DNA of 64,000 bases, from NCBI GenBank assembly GCA_900478215.1, contig LS483478.1, positions 4,216,001-4,280,000 of the forward strand. The letters are read 5' to 3'. The translations under genes and the position numbers were made by a program. The notes under the pieces are model-generated. The model saw only the letters and a list, made by a program, of their open reading frames with translations, did no database searches and was not told the DNA's origin. Shown here one piece after another: positions 34,618 to 43,044 of the stretch. The stretch comes from Salmonella enterica subsp. houtenae serovar Houten (lineage in GTDB: Bacteria; Pseudomonadota; Gammaproteobacteria; Enterobacterales; Enterobacteriaceae). Position 1 is the first letter of the stretch, and each line of letters begins with the position of its first letter.

Positions 34618-34931
34618 AATTTCCCTTCATTGAATGAATGGAGATTTACCCAAAAGAATTTCGGGCGCTACGAGTATACACAACCAAAGCAGGCGGATTA
34701 TGTCCGGGAGAAATAACAGCGATGTTTTAGGATAATTAAACTTTAAAGAAACAACACACACCTTATTTAATTAATAAGCAAATAAAATCAACCAGTTAAA
34801 ATTATAAAAAGGATATCAATATCCGTATAATCTGAAAATAACGCAGAGTAATTTTCTGGTTATTGGTTATTTTAGGATTAAGCTCAATATAAAATTATAG
34901 GGAAAAAGACGGACAAGCGGAATTATCTTAT
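34618..34931. promoter_or_regulatory. AT-rich region upstream of yjbE
   Basis: About 310 bases of strongly AT-rich sequence with no gene. A minus-strand TATACT hexamer at 34673-34678 could be the yjbE -10 element; no good -35 is present, as expected for an activator-dependent (RcsB) promoter. An exact RcsB box was not identified. AT-richness suggests H-NS binding. Confidence 0.45.
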
Positions 34932-34961
34932 AAAAAAGCCGATGTGAATATCGGCTTTTTT
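34932..34961. terminator. Bidirectional terminator downstream of pgi
   Basis: AAAAAAGCCGAT and ATCGGCTTTTTT flank a short loop, giving a stem with T runs on both strands. On the minus strand it ends the pgi transcript about 85 bases after the stop. Confidence 0.88.
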
Positions 34962-34980
34962 ATTATCTTATTCTCTTTTT

Positions 34981-35052
34981 GCCGGATGGCGGCGAAACGC
35001 TTTATCCGGCCTACGTATTACGTAGGCCGGATAAGCGCAGCGCCATCAGGCA
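34981..35052. repeat. BIME overlapping the pgi stop codon
   Basis: REP unit 34981-35014 (GCCGGATGGCGGCG ... ATCCGGCCTAC) and a second inverted unit 35021-35052 (GTAGGCCGGATAAGCGCAGCGCCATCAGGC). The second unit runs into the pgi gene, so the TGA stop at 35046-35048 is within the palindrome. Confidence 0.9.
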
Positions 35053-36695
35053 CGCCAGGCTTTATAACGGTTAATCAGACCGTTGGTAGAGCTATCGTGG
35101 GACGAAATAGCTTTATCATCGCCCAGCTCCGGCAGAATACGGTTAGCTAACTGTTTACCCAACTCAACGCCCCACTGGTCGAAAGTAAAGATGTTCAGGA
35201 TGGCGCCCTGAGTAAAGATTTTATGCTCATACAGCGCAATCAGCGCGCCCAGGCTGAACGGCGTAATTTCGCGCAGCAGGATAGAGTTGGTCGGGCGGTT
35301 ACCTTCAAACACTTTGAATGGCACAACGTGTTCAAGCTGCGCCGGATCTTTACCCTGATCGCGATATTCCTGCTCAACCACCTCGCGGGATTTACCAAAC
35401 GCCAGCGCTTCGGTCTGTGCAAAGAAGTTAGACAGCAGCTTCTGATGATGATCGGATAGCGGGTTATGGGTGATAGCCGGGGCGATAAAATCACACGGCA
35501 CCATTTTAGTCCCCTGGTGAATCAGTTGATAGAACGCGTGCTGACCGTTGGTGCCTGGTTCGCCCCAGATAATTGGGCCGGTCTGGTAATCCACGGCGTT
35601 GCCGTTACGGTCAACGTATTTACCGTTGGATTCCATGTTGCCCTGCTGGAAGTAGGCGGCGAAACGGTGCATGTACTGGTCGTACGGCAGAATGGCTTCG
35701 GTTTCCGCGCCGAAGAAATTGTTGTACCAGATGCCAATCAACGCCAGCAAAACGGGCAGGTTTTTCTCCGCCGGCGTGGTGGAGAAATGCTTGTCCATCG
35801 CGTGCGCGCCGGAAAGCAGCTCGACAAAGTTGTCGAAACCGACGGACAGAATAATGGACAGGCCGATGGCAGACCACAGCGAGTAACGACCGCCGACCCA
35901 GTCCCAGAACTCGAACATATTGGCCGTGTCGATACCAAATTCGCCGACCGCTTTGGCGTTGGTGGAGAGCGCAGCAAAGTGTTTCGCCACGTGTTTTTCA
36001 TCGCCTGCGGTTTTCAGGAACCAGTCGCGCGCGCTATGGGCATTGGTCATGGTTTCCTGCGTGGTGAAGGTTTTCGATGCTACCAGGAACAAAGTCGTTT
36101 CCGGGTTCACTTTTTTCAGCACTTCAGCGATGTGGGTACCATCAACGTTAGAGACGAAGTGCATAGTCAGGTGATTTTTATACGGACGCAGCGCTTCAGT
36201 CACCATGAACGGGCCGAGGTCGGAACCGCCGATACCGATGTTCACCACGTCGGTGATGGCCTTACCGGTGTAGCCTTTCCACTGACCGGAGATAATCGCT
36301 TGCGAGAAACTTTTCATCTTCTCAAGCACGGCATTCACTTCCGGCATCACATCTTTGCCGTCCACGATGATCGGCGTATTGCTACGGTTACGCAGCGCCA
36401 CGTGCAGCACGGCGCGGTCTTCGGTGCGGTTGATCTTCTCGCCGGAGAACATCGATTTAATCGCGCCGGCCAGATCGGTCTCTTTCGCCAGATCCTGTAA
36501 TTTTGCCAGCGTCTCTTCGGTGATGCGGTTTTTGGAGAAGTCCACCAGCATCAGATCGTCAAAAGTCGCGGAAAATTTAGCGAAACGGTCACTATCTTTC
36601 GCGAAAAGCTCAGCGATCGTAACGTCTTTCATTTCGTCGTAGTGTTTCTGGAGCGCCTGCCAGGCAGAAGTCTGCGTTGGATTGATGTTTTTCAT
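35046..36695 (-). CDS. pgi: Pgi, glucose-6-phosphate isomerase
   Basis: A 549-residue glycolytic enzyme interconverting glucose-6-phosphate and fructose-6-phosphate. Signatures VNIGIGGSDLGP (about residues 148-159), GGRYSLWSAIGL and the C-terminal FDQWGVELGKQLA (catalytic Lys near 514) are present; GEPGTNGQHAF carries the catalytic His. The start at 36695 (MKNINPTQ) matches E. coli; the open frame continues 66 codons upstream without need. It diverges from lysC. Confidence 0.98.
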   Translation of the reverse strand: MKNINPTQTSAWQALQKHYDEMKDVTIAELFAKDSDRFAKFSATFDDLMLVDFSKNRITEETLAKLQDLAKETDLAGAIKSMFSGEKINRTEDRAVLHVALRNRSNTPIIVDGKDVMPEVNAVLEKMKSFSQAIISGQWKGYTGKAITDVVNIGIGGSDLGPFMVTEALRPYKNHLTMHFVSNVDGTHIAEVLKKVNPETTLFLVASKTFTTQETMTNAHSARDWFLKTAGDEKHVAKHFAALSTNAKAVGEFGIDTANMFEFWDWVGGRYSLWSAIGLSIILSVGFDNFVELLSGAHAMDKHFSTTPAEKNLPVLLALIGIWYNNFFGAETEAILPYDQYMHRFAAYFQQGNMESNGKYVDRNGNAVDYQTGPIIWGEPGTNGQHAFYQLIHQGTKMVPCDFIAPAITHNPLSDHHQKLLSNFFAQTEALAFGKSREVVEQEYRDQGKDPAQLEHVVPFKVFEGNRPTNSILLREITPFSLGALIALYEHKIFTQGAILNIFTFDQWGVELGKQLANRILPELGDDKAISSHDSSTNGLINRYKAWRA

Positions 36696-36876
36696 TAGCA
36701 ATACTCTTCTGATTTGAGAATTGTGACTGGGATCGATTGTAACGCCAGTCACAGAAAAGTGTGATTGTTTTAGTGCCGTTGCCCCAGGCATGGTTAAATC
36801 GGGATAGAAAGTATAGTTGTTATAAGCGCTGTTACTGAGTCTAAACTCAGCATAAAAAATCCGCATAATCCCAACG

Positions 36877-36905
36877 TTGACAGTCCAGGCCACAACTTTT
36901 ATTTA
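36877..36905 (+). promoter_or_regulatory. Likely lysC promoter
   Basis: TTGACA at 36877-36882 and TATTTA at 36900-36905 are separated by 17 bases. Transcription from here would give a leader of only about 85 bases before the lysC start, too short for a lysine riboswitch. Confidence 0.5.
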
Positions 36906-36995
36906 TAAATACGTTACTTGCATTTGCGCCTGCACCGGTTTCTGTTCCGCCCTTGTGCCATGGTCGCGTTTTTCATTTCCTGACACGAGGTTGAT

Positions 36996-38345
36996 ATGAC
37001 AGAGATCGTTGTTTCCAAATTTGGCGGTACCAGCGTTGCCGATTTTGACGCCATGAACCGTAGCGCAGATATCGTACTTTCCGACGCCAATGTTCGTTTA
37101 GTCGTGCTTTCCGCGTCTGCCGGCATCACTAACCTGCTGGTGGCGCTGGCCGAAGGGATGGAGCCCGGCGAACGTTTCGCTACGCTCGACGCCATCCGTA
37201 AAATCCAGTTCGATATCCTTGAGCGTCTACGCCATCCGAATGTCATTCGCGAAGAGATTGAACGCCTGCTGGAAAACATCACTATTCTGGCGGAGGCGGC
37301 ATCGCTGGCGACATCGGCAGCCCTGACCGATGAACTGGTCAGCCACGGCGAGCTGATGTCTACCCTGCTATTTGTTGAGATCCTGCGTGAACGCGACGTA
37401 CAGGCCTACTGGTTCGACGTGCGCAAGGTGATGCGTACCAGCGATCGCTTTGGCCGTGCGGAACCGGACGTCGCAGCGCTTGCGGAACTGGCCGCGCAGC
37501 AGTTGCTCCCTCGCCTGAGCGAAACGTTGGTCATTACCCAGGGCTTTATCGGCAGTGAGAGCAAAGGGCGTACCACGACGTTAGGCCGCGGCGGCAGCGA
37601 CTATACGGCAGCATTACTGGCTGAGGCGCTCCATGCCGCTCGGGTCGATATCTGGACGGATGTGCCCGGTATTTATACCACCGACCCACGCGTGGTGCCT
37701 GTCGCGCAGCGAATTGATGAAATCGACTTTGAAGAAGCGGCGGAGATGGCGACCTTCGGCGCGAAAGTGCTGCATCCAGCCACCTTGCTCCCGGCCGTGC
37801 GCAGTGATATCCCGGTCTTCGTTGGCTCCAGTAAAGATCCGCAAGCGGGCGGTACGCTGGTGTGCAATAAAACCCCAAACCCGCCGCTATTCCGCGCACT
37901 GGCGCTGCGCCGCAATCAAACGCTATTGACGCTGCACAGCCTGAATATGCTGCATTCGCGAGGTTTCCTGGCCGAAGTGTTCGGCATTCTGGCGCGGCAT
38001 AATATTTCGGTGGATCTGATTACCACTTCGGAGGTGAGCATCGCGCTGACGCTGGATACTACCGGCTCCACCTCCACGGGCGATACGTTACTGACACAGT
38101 CCTTATTGATGGAGCTCTCCGCGCTGTGTCGGGTCGAAGTCGAAGAAGGACTGGCGCTGGTTGCGCTGATTGGCAACAACCTGTCAAAAGCCTGCGGCGT
38201 TGGTAAAGAGGTATTCGGCGTCCTGGAACCGTTCAACATCCGTATGATTTGTTACGGCGCCTCCAGTCACAATCTGTGCTTCCTCGTACCGGGAGACGAT
38301 GCCGAACAGGTGGTGCAGAAGCTACATCATAACTTATTTGAATAA
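36996..38345 (+). CDS. lysC: LysC, lysine-sensitive aspartokinase III
   Basis: A 449-residue aspartate kinase catalysing the first step of the aspartate family pathway. The kinase domain starts with SKFGGTS (residues 6-12) and includes GRGGSDYTA near 200; two ACT domains in the C-terminal third (about 310-449) bind lysine for feedback inhibition. Start ATG 36996 preceded by GAGG. Length equals E. coli. The leader lacks the long lysine-riboswitch sequence known before E. coli lysC. Confidence 0.97.
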   Translation: MTEIVVSKFGGTSVADFDAMNRSADIVLSDANVRLVVLSASAGITNLLVALAEGMEPGERFATLDAIRKIQFDILERLRHPNVIREEIERLLENITILAEAASLATSAALTDELVSHGELMSTLLFVEILRERDVQAYWFDVRKVMRTSDRFGRAEPDVAALAELAAQQLLPRLSETLVITQGFIGSESKGRTTTLGRGGSDYTAALLAEALHAARVDIWTDVPGIYTTDPRVVPVAQRIDEIDFEEAAEMATFGAKVLHPATLLPAVRSDIPVFVGSSKDPQAGGTLVCNKTPNPPLFRALALRRNQTLLTLHSLNMLHSRGFLAEVFGILARHNISVDLITTSEVSIALTLDTTGSTSTGDTLLTQSLLMELSALCRVEVEEGLALVALIGNNLSKACGVGKEVFGVLEPFNIRMICYGASSHNLCFLVPGDDAEQVVQKLHHNLFE

Positions 38346-38448
38346 TCTTCCTGATACGACAGCGAGTGTGAACGTCATCGGCCTATATGCTATGCGCCCG
38401 TTCCGTATTGCCGTAGACTAAATGTATCGGCTAACTGAGGGCACCCGA

Positions 38449-38721
38449 ATGGCACTCCCCCGCATTACCCAAAAAGAGATGACCGAGCGCGAACAGCGCG
38501 AACTGAAAACGTTGCTGGACCGCGCCCGTATTGCGCACGGTCGTCCGCTGACCAATTCTGAGACCAACAGCGTAAAAAAGGAGTACATCGATAAGCTGAT
38601 GACGCTGCGTGATGCTGAAGCGAAAAAAGCCCGCCAGTTGAAGAAAAAGCAGGCGTATAAACCCGATACGGAAGCGTCATTCTCCTGGTCGGCGAATACG
38701 CCGACGCGCGGCAGACGTTAA
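38449..38721 (+). CDS. yjbD: YjbD, DUF3811 family protein
   Basis: A 90-residue highly charged cytoplasmic protein (many Glu, Arg and Lys; helix or coiled coil over residues 5-60), conserved in enterobacteria with no known role. The start at 38449 (MALPRITQKEM) has GAGGG upstream and matches E. coli; an in-frame ATG nine codons earlier is less likely. Converges with rluF, with a 4-base overlap of ends. Confidence 0.9.
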   Translation: MALPRITQKEMTEREQRELKTLLDRARIAHGRPLTNSETNSVKKEYIDKLMTLRDAEAKKARQLKKKQAYKPDTEASFSWSANTPTRGRR

Positions 38722-39587
38722 CGTCCTTTCTTCTTTCGTCCCGGCGAGGTAAAGCGTTTACCGCTTGATGCCGGGCGCGCTTTCTCATTGCTTTTTTCGA
38801 TCGCAACGACCGGTCGCTTAATACCCATGCTCTTCGGCTTCGCTTTGGCCTTTGGTTTGGCTTCGGAAGAGGAACGCTCAATCAATTTAAACAGTTCGAT
38901 CAGCTCATCGTCCGTCAGATCGCGCCACTCGCCCAGCGGAATTCCGCTCAGGCTGACGTTCATAATGCGCGTACGCTCCAGTTTCGTCACTTCATAACCA
39001 AAGTATTCACACATACGACGGATCTGACGGTTTAGCCCCTGCACCAGGGTGATGCGAAAGACAAACGTCGCCTCTTTTTTCACCTTACATTTTTTGGTGA
39101 CGGTACCAAGAATCGGCACGCCCGCGCCCATACCGCGAATAAACTCATCGGTAACCGGTTTATCCACCGTCACCAGATACTCTTTTTCGTGATCGTTACC
39201 GGCACGCAGAATCTTATTGACCAGATCGCCGTGGTTAGTCAGAAATATCAGCCCCTGCGAGTCTTTATCCAGACGACCAATCGGGAAGATACGTTTGCTG
39301 TGGTTCACAAAATCGACAATATTGTCGCGTTCGCCGTCTTCAGTGGTACTGACAATGCCAACCGGTTTATTCAGCGCAATCAGCACTAAATCATCCGCTT
39401 CTCGCGGCTCAATCAACCGACCATTGACTTTAACAACATCCCCAGCGACCACCTGATCGCCAATGGCGGCGCGTTTGCCATTGATAAAGACATTCCCCTG
39501 TTCGATAAAACGGTCCGCCTCGCGACGCGAACAGATGCCGCTTTCACTGATATATTTATTAAGTCGGGTAGATGTGTCGGTCAGCAT
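38718..39587 (-). CDS. rluF: RluF, 23S rRNA pseudouridine(2604) synthase
   Basis: A 289-residue RsuA-family pseudouridine synthase that modifies U2604 of 23S rRNA (and U35 of tRNA-Tyr in E. coli). An N-terminal S4 domain (residues about 8-55) precedes the catalytic domain, with Asp107 in GRLDKDSQGL as nucleophile. The last 50 residues are a basic Lys/Ala/Pro-rich tail (KPKAKAKPKS). Start 39587 preceded by GAGAG. Confidence 0.96.
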   Translation of the reverse strand: MLTDTSTRLNKYISESGICSRREADRFIEQGNVFINGKRAAIGDQVVAGDVVKVNGRLIEPREADDLVLIALNKPVGIVSTTEDGERDNIVDFVNHSKRIFPIGRLDKDSQGLIFLTNHGDLVNKILRAGNDHEKEYLVTVDKPVTDEFIRGMGAGVPILGTVTKKCKVKKEATFVFRITLVQGLNRQIRRMCEYFGYEVTKLERTRIMNVSLSGIPLGEWRDLTDDELIELFKLIERSSSEAKPKAKAKPKSMGIKRPVVAIEKSNEKARPASSGKRFTSPGRKKKGR

Positions 39588-39633
39588 ATTTACTCTCTGA
39601 GAAATTTTTCTACATAAACGTCGGTAATGTGAC

Positions 39634-40173
39634 TTACCACATCAAATCGTCGGGAACTTTAAAATCGGCATACGGATCATCTTCATCCTGCGCTTCCTGA
39701 CTCAGTGCACTGTTTACGACAATACTGTCCGCATCTCGTTGTGCGATTTTATCGGCGACGCTCGCGGGAATAATCGCATATTCACATTCACCGCTGTTAT
39801 CGATAACCAGACGCGCAATCGCGAGACGCCCATTAATCAGTTGCGTCTGGGTGAGCTTATCCACGTCTATTTTTTTGATGACGTTATTATCTGTGAAGTT
39901 AAAACCAATATCGCCTTTAGATATATTGATTCTATTCATTTCAATAAGTTGCTTAACCTGAGCTTTAAACTCTTTCGCTAAAACCGCTTGTTTTTGCTGT
40001 TCACTGAGTTGTTTATCACGCTCAAGTTGCGCCTTTTTATTTTCTTCCACCGCCTCTCTGGCCTCACGAGCCTGAACACGTGATTTTTTAGCCGTGCGTT
40101 GGACTTTGGCCATTTTTTTGCTGGTCACTAATCCCGCTTGTAGCAGTTGCTCTTGTAAGGTCAGTTTTGCCAT
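39634..40173 (-). CDS. YaiL-like protein (DUF2058), second copy type
   Basis: A 179-residue protein very similar in length and order of motifs to E. coli YaiL (annotated nucleoprotein/polynucleotide-associated enzyme). Residues 1-80 are strongly charged helix or coiled coil rich in Lys, Gln and Ala. Residues 85-150 form a compact domain (GDIGFNFTDNNVIKKI, then NGRLAIARLVID), and the acidic tail ends in DDPYADFKVPDDLMW. In E. coli yaiL lies elsewhere, so this is probably a paralogue or a relocated copy. Slightly AT-richer than its neighbours. Biochemical role unknown. Confidence 0.88.
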   Translation of the reverse strand: MAKLTLQEQLLQAGLVTSKKMAKVQRTAKKSRVQAREAREAVEENKKAQLERDKQLSEQQKQAVLAKEFKAQVKQLIEMNRINISKGDIGFNFTDNNVIKKIDVDKLTQTQLINGRLAIARLVIDNSGECEYAIIPASVADKIAQRDADSIVVNSALSQEAQDEDDPYADFKVPDDLMW

Positions 40174-40382
40174 TTTCGTCTCTAAACTCGTTAAATAATT
40201 TTGCGGATTATACCTGTAATTTTTCAGGCTATACCAGATGGCAGATCTGGCCGGGTGTCACTTTTAGCGACCGCGCGCTTTGCCTGTAACACGCGCAACA
40301 TCATGAGCCATATCAGTAAGACATTAAATGGATAATGGTAGCATTATTGCGTTTTGACATTTCCTGAAGATGTGGAGAAATA

Positions 40383-41072
40383 ATGGAACTGCTTTTATTA
40401 AGTAACTCGACGCTACCGGGTAAAGCCTGGCTGGAACACGCTCTGCCGCTGATAGCGAATCAGTTGAACGGTCGACGCTCAGCCGTGTTTATTCCATTTG
40501 CCGGCGTCACGCAAACATGGGATGAGTACACGGATAAAACCGCAGAGGTGCTTGCGCCATTAGGTATAAACGTCACCGGGATTCACCGTGTCGCCGATCC
40601 GCTTGCGGCGATTGAGAAAGCAGAAATCATTATTGTCGGCGGCGGAAATACCTTCCAGCTACTGAAAGAATCGCGTGAACGCGGGCTGCTGGCGCCGATG
40701 GCGGACAGGGTAAAACGCGGCGCGCTGTATATCGGCTGGAGCGCGGGCGCCAACCTTGCCTGCCCGACTATCCGCACGACCAACGATATGCCGATCGTCG
40801 ATCCAAACGGTTTCGACGCGCTGGATCTGTTCCCGCTGCAAATTAATCCTCACTTCACTAACGCCTTGCCGGAAGGTCATAAGGGCGAAACCCGCGAGCA
40901 GCGTATTCGCGAACTGTTGGTGGTCGCGCCGGAACTGACAGTGATTGGTTTGCCGGAAGGCAACTGGATTCAGGTCAGCAACGGCCAGGCGGTTCTCGGC
41001 GGCCCGAATAGCACCTGGGTGTTTAAAGCGGGCGAAGAGGCGGTGGCGCTGGAAGCGGGTCATCGCTTTTAA
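40383..41072 (+). CDS. pepE: PepE, aspartyl dipeptidase
   Basis: A 229-residue serine peptidase (family S51) that hydrolyses dipeptides with N-terminal Asp; first studied in Salmonella typhimurium. The catalytic triad fits the published one: Ser120 in GWSAGANLA, with Asp135 and His157. IIVGGGNTFQLL near residue 84 is the family loop. Start 40383 preceded by GGAG. Confidence 0.96.
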   Translation: MELLLLSNSTLPGKAWLEHALPLIANQLNGRRSAVFIPFAGVTQTWDEYTDKTAEVLAPLGINVTGIHRVADPLAAIEKAEIIIVGGGNTFQLLKESRERGLLAPMADRVKRGALYIGWSAGANLACPTIRTTNDMPIVDPNGFDALDLFPLQINPHFTNALPEGHKGETREQRIRELLVVAPELTVIGLPEGNWIQVSNGQAVLGGPNSTWVFKAGEEAVALEAGHRF

Positions 41073-41090
41073 TCCCTGGCCACATTGAAT

Positions 41091-41156
41091 GCCGGATGGC
41101 GGACCTACACGCATGTTCTCCGTAGGCCGGAAGACGTTTATGCCGCCATCCGGCAT
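41091..41156. repeat. BIME between pepE and yjbB
   Basis: Two REP units in opposite orientation (GCCGGATGGCGGACCTAC, and GTAGGCCGGAAGACG ... CCGCCATCCGGC) between convergent genes. The first unit is shortened. Confidence 0.88.
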
Positions 41157-41161
41157 TTCAC

Positions 41162-42793
41162 TTAATAATCGCCCCGTTCCTCATCCTGATCCGGCTGTTC
41201 CAGTACGCTATAGGCGACCGAACAGAACAGTGAGTTAAGACGCTTCATATCGCCCAGAAGCCCTAAATGGAGCGAGCTGGTTTCAATGCTTTGCACGTTC
41301 TGCTGGTGCAGGCGGTCGACATGCGCATGTGAGTATCGGCGATTAAGTATACGGAAGCGATGTTTACTGCGGCGTAACCGACGGGCGCTGGTGACATCGC
41401 CGGAGAAAAAGACCGACATCGCCAGTTGCAGATTACTGAGCAGTTGATCGTAAAGCGCATCCAGTTCTTTCAATCCTTCTTCTGAAAATGCCCGACGCGC
41501 CGCCAGCGACTTGTCGGCAATCTCACTGCCCATTCGCTCGATAATATCCGACGCCTGTTCGAGGTTCAGGGCCATTTCGATAATCTCCGCCCATCGGCGG
41601 GACTCCTCCGCCGCCAGCTCGTCTTTCGGCATTCGCGCCAGATAAAGCTTAATCGCGGTGTAGAGCACGTTAACGTCATCCGCCAGCTTGCGCAGTGCTT
41701 TCTCTTCACGCGGCTCGCCGTGCATGACCTTTTTTAGTCCTTCCATCATCTGTTCCATCGCATCGCCAATGCGCAACACCTCACGGGCAGCATTAGCCAG
41801 CGCCAACGTTGGCGTATCCAGCGCGCTGACATCCAGATGTTTCGGCTTCAGATGGGTATCCAGTTCAGGTTCATCACGAATAATCCGTTTACAAAAACGC
41901 GCCATCAGCTCGGCAAATGGCACCATCGCCAGGCAGCGCACCAGGTTATAGAAAACGTGAAAATAGATCACCAGCTCTGATTTCGGTAGCGGTAGCTCAT
42001 CCATCAGATTCGCCAGCGGATGGACAAACGGCAGGATGACCAGGCTACCGATCAATTTGAACAACAAGCTGCCGAGCGCCACGCGACGCGCAGCAGCATT
42101 GGCGGCGCTGTTATTGAGCATCGCCAGTAGCCCCGATCCCAGGTTGGCGCCGATAACCAGACACAACGCGACCGGGAACGATATAATCCCCGCCGCCGTC
42201 AGGGTTGCCGTCAGCAACACCGCCGCCAGGCTGGAATAACTGATAATGGCGAACATCGCGCCAATCAGCGCATCCAGCATAATGTCGCCCGTCAGCGACG
42301 CGAAAATGACCTGCACGCCATTAGCTTGAGTGATCGGCGTCACCGCCTGCACAATCAGCTCCAGCGCCAGTAGAATCAGGCCAAGCCCGATACCGACGCG
42401 ACCAAGCTGCCCGGCGCGGGACTGCTTACGTCCTAAAAAGAAAATCACGCCAATAAAAATCAGCAACGGCGATAGCCACGACAAATCAAAGGTGAGAATA
42501 CGCGCCATTAGCGCAGTACCCACGTCAGCGCCCAGCACAATCACCAGAGCTGGCGTCAGGGCGACAAGATCCTGGGCGACAAACGACGTTACCAATAAGG
42601 TGGTGGCGTTACTGCTTTGTACCAGCGCGGTAACACCGATACCCGCACAAAAGGCGAGCGGTTTCTTTTCCACGCTGCGGCTGAGGACAGTGCGCAGGCG
42701 CGCGCCAAACACGCGCATTACGCCAGTACGAACGATATGTGTTCCCCACACCAACAGCGCAACGGCAGAAAGTAGATGGAGCAAAGTTAACAC
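41162..42793 (-). CDS. yjbB: YjbB, Na+/phosphate cotransporter family protein
   Basis: A 543-residue protein with an N-terminal Na/Pi-cotransporter membrane domain (two repeats with the QSSNATT motif near residue 58 and repeated glycine-rich helices up to about 310) and a C-terminal PhoU-like helical domain (about 330-530). In E. coli YjbB promotes phosphate export when polyphosphate-derived phosphate builds up. Start at 42793 preceded by AGGAGA. Confidence 0.94.
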   Translation of the reverse strand: MLTLLHLLSAVALLVWGTHIVRTGVMRVFGARLRTVLSRSVEKKPLAFCAGIGVTALVQSSNATTLLVTSFVAQDLVALTPALVIVLGADVGTALMARILTFDLSWLSPLLIFIGVIFFLGRKQSRAGQLGRVGIGLGLILLALELIVQAVTPITQANGVQVIFASLTGDIMLDALIGAMFAIISYSSLAAVLLTATLTAAGIISFPVALCLVIGANLGSGLLAMLNNSAANAAARRVALGSLLFKLIGSLVILPFVHPLANLMDELPLPKSELVIYFHVFYNLVRCLAMVPFAELMARFCKRIIRDEPELDTHLKPKHLDVSALDTPTLALANAAREVLRIGDAMEQMMEGLKKVMHGEPREEKALRKLADDVNVLYTAIKLYLARMPKDELAAEESRRWAEIIEMALNLEQASDIIERMGSEIADKSLAARRAFSEEGLKELDALYDQLLSNLQLAMSVFFSGDVTSARRLRRSKHRFRILNRRYSHAHVDRLHQQNVQSIETSSLHLGLLGDMKRLNSLFCSVAYSVLEQPDQDEERGDY

Positions 42794-42849
42794 GGCGTCA
42801 GGTTCTCCTTATCGTTATACGTTTTCCTGAAGCTCACTTGCGATCAAAT

Positions 42850-42937
42850 GCCTGATGGCGCACAGCGTTAAGGCCTCACCGGACTTACTATGCGCAATAC
42901 CATAGGCTGGATAAGGCGTTTACGCCGCCATCCGGCA
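42850..42937. repeat. BIME between yjbB and metH
   Basis: REP unit 42850-42877 (GCCTGATGGCGC ... AAGGCCTCAC) and inverted unit about 42901-42937 (CATAGGCTGGATAAGGCG ... CCGCCATCCGGC). Both arms diverge somewhat from the consensus. Confidence 0.82.
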
Positions 42938-43044
42938 AATTCAGCGTAGAGCCTTCCTTCAGTATAAGGGGTTAATTGTAAGAAAGAGACAGGACGCTCA
43001 ACGAACGTCCTGTGAGTTGTAAGGAAAAGTGACGATTTTATGAG

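Noticed and set aside
35466..36500. 344-codon open frame antisense to pgi
   Set aside because: Shadow frame of pgi; composition follows the complementary codons and there is no start site.
36711..36750. Inverted repeat TGTGACTGG / CCAGTCACA in the pgi leader considered as part of a riboswitch
   Set aside because: It is a simple palindrome next to the pgi start on the other strand and lacks the lysine aptamer core.
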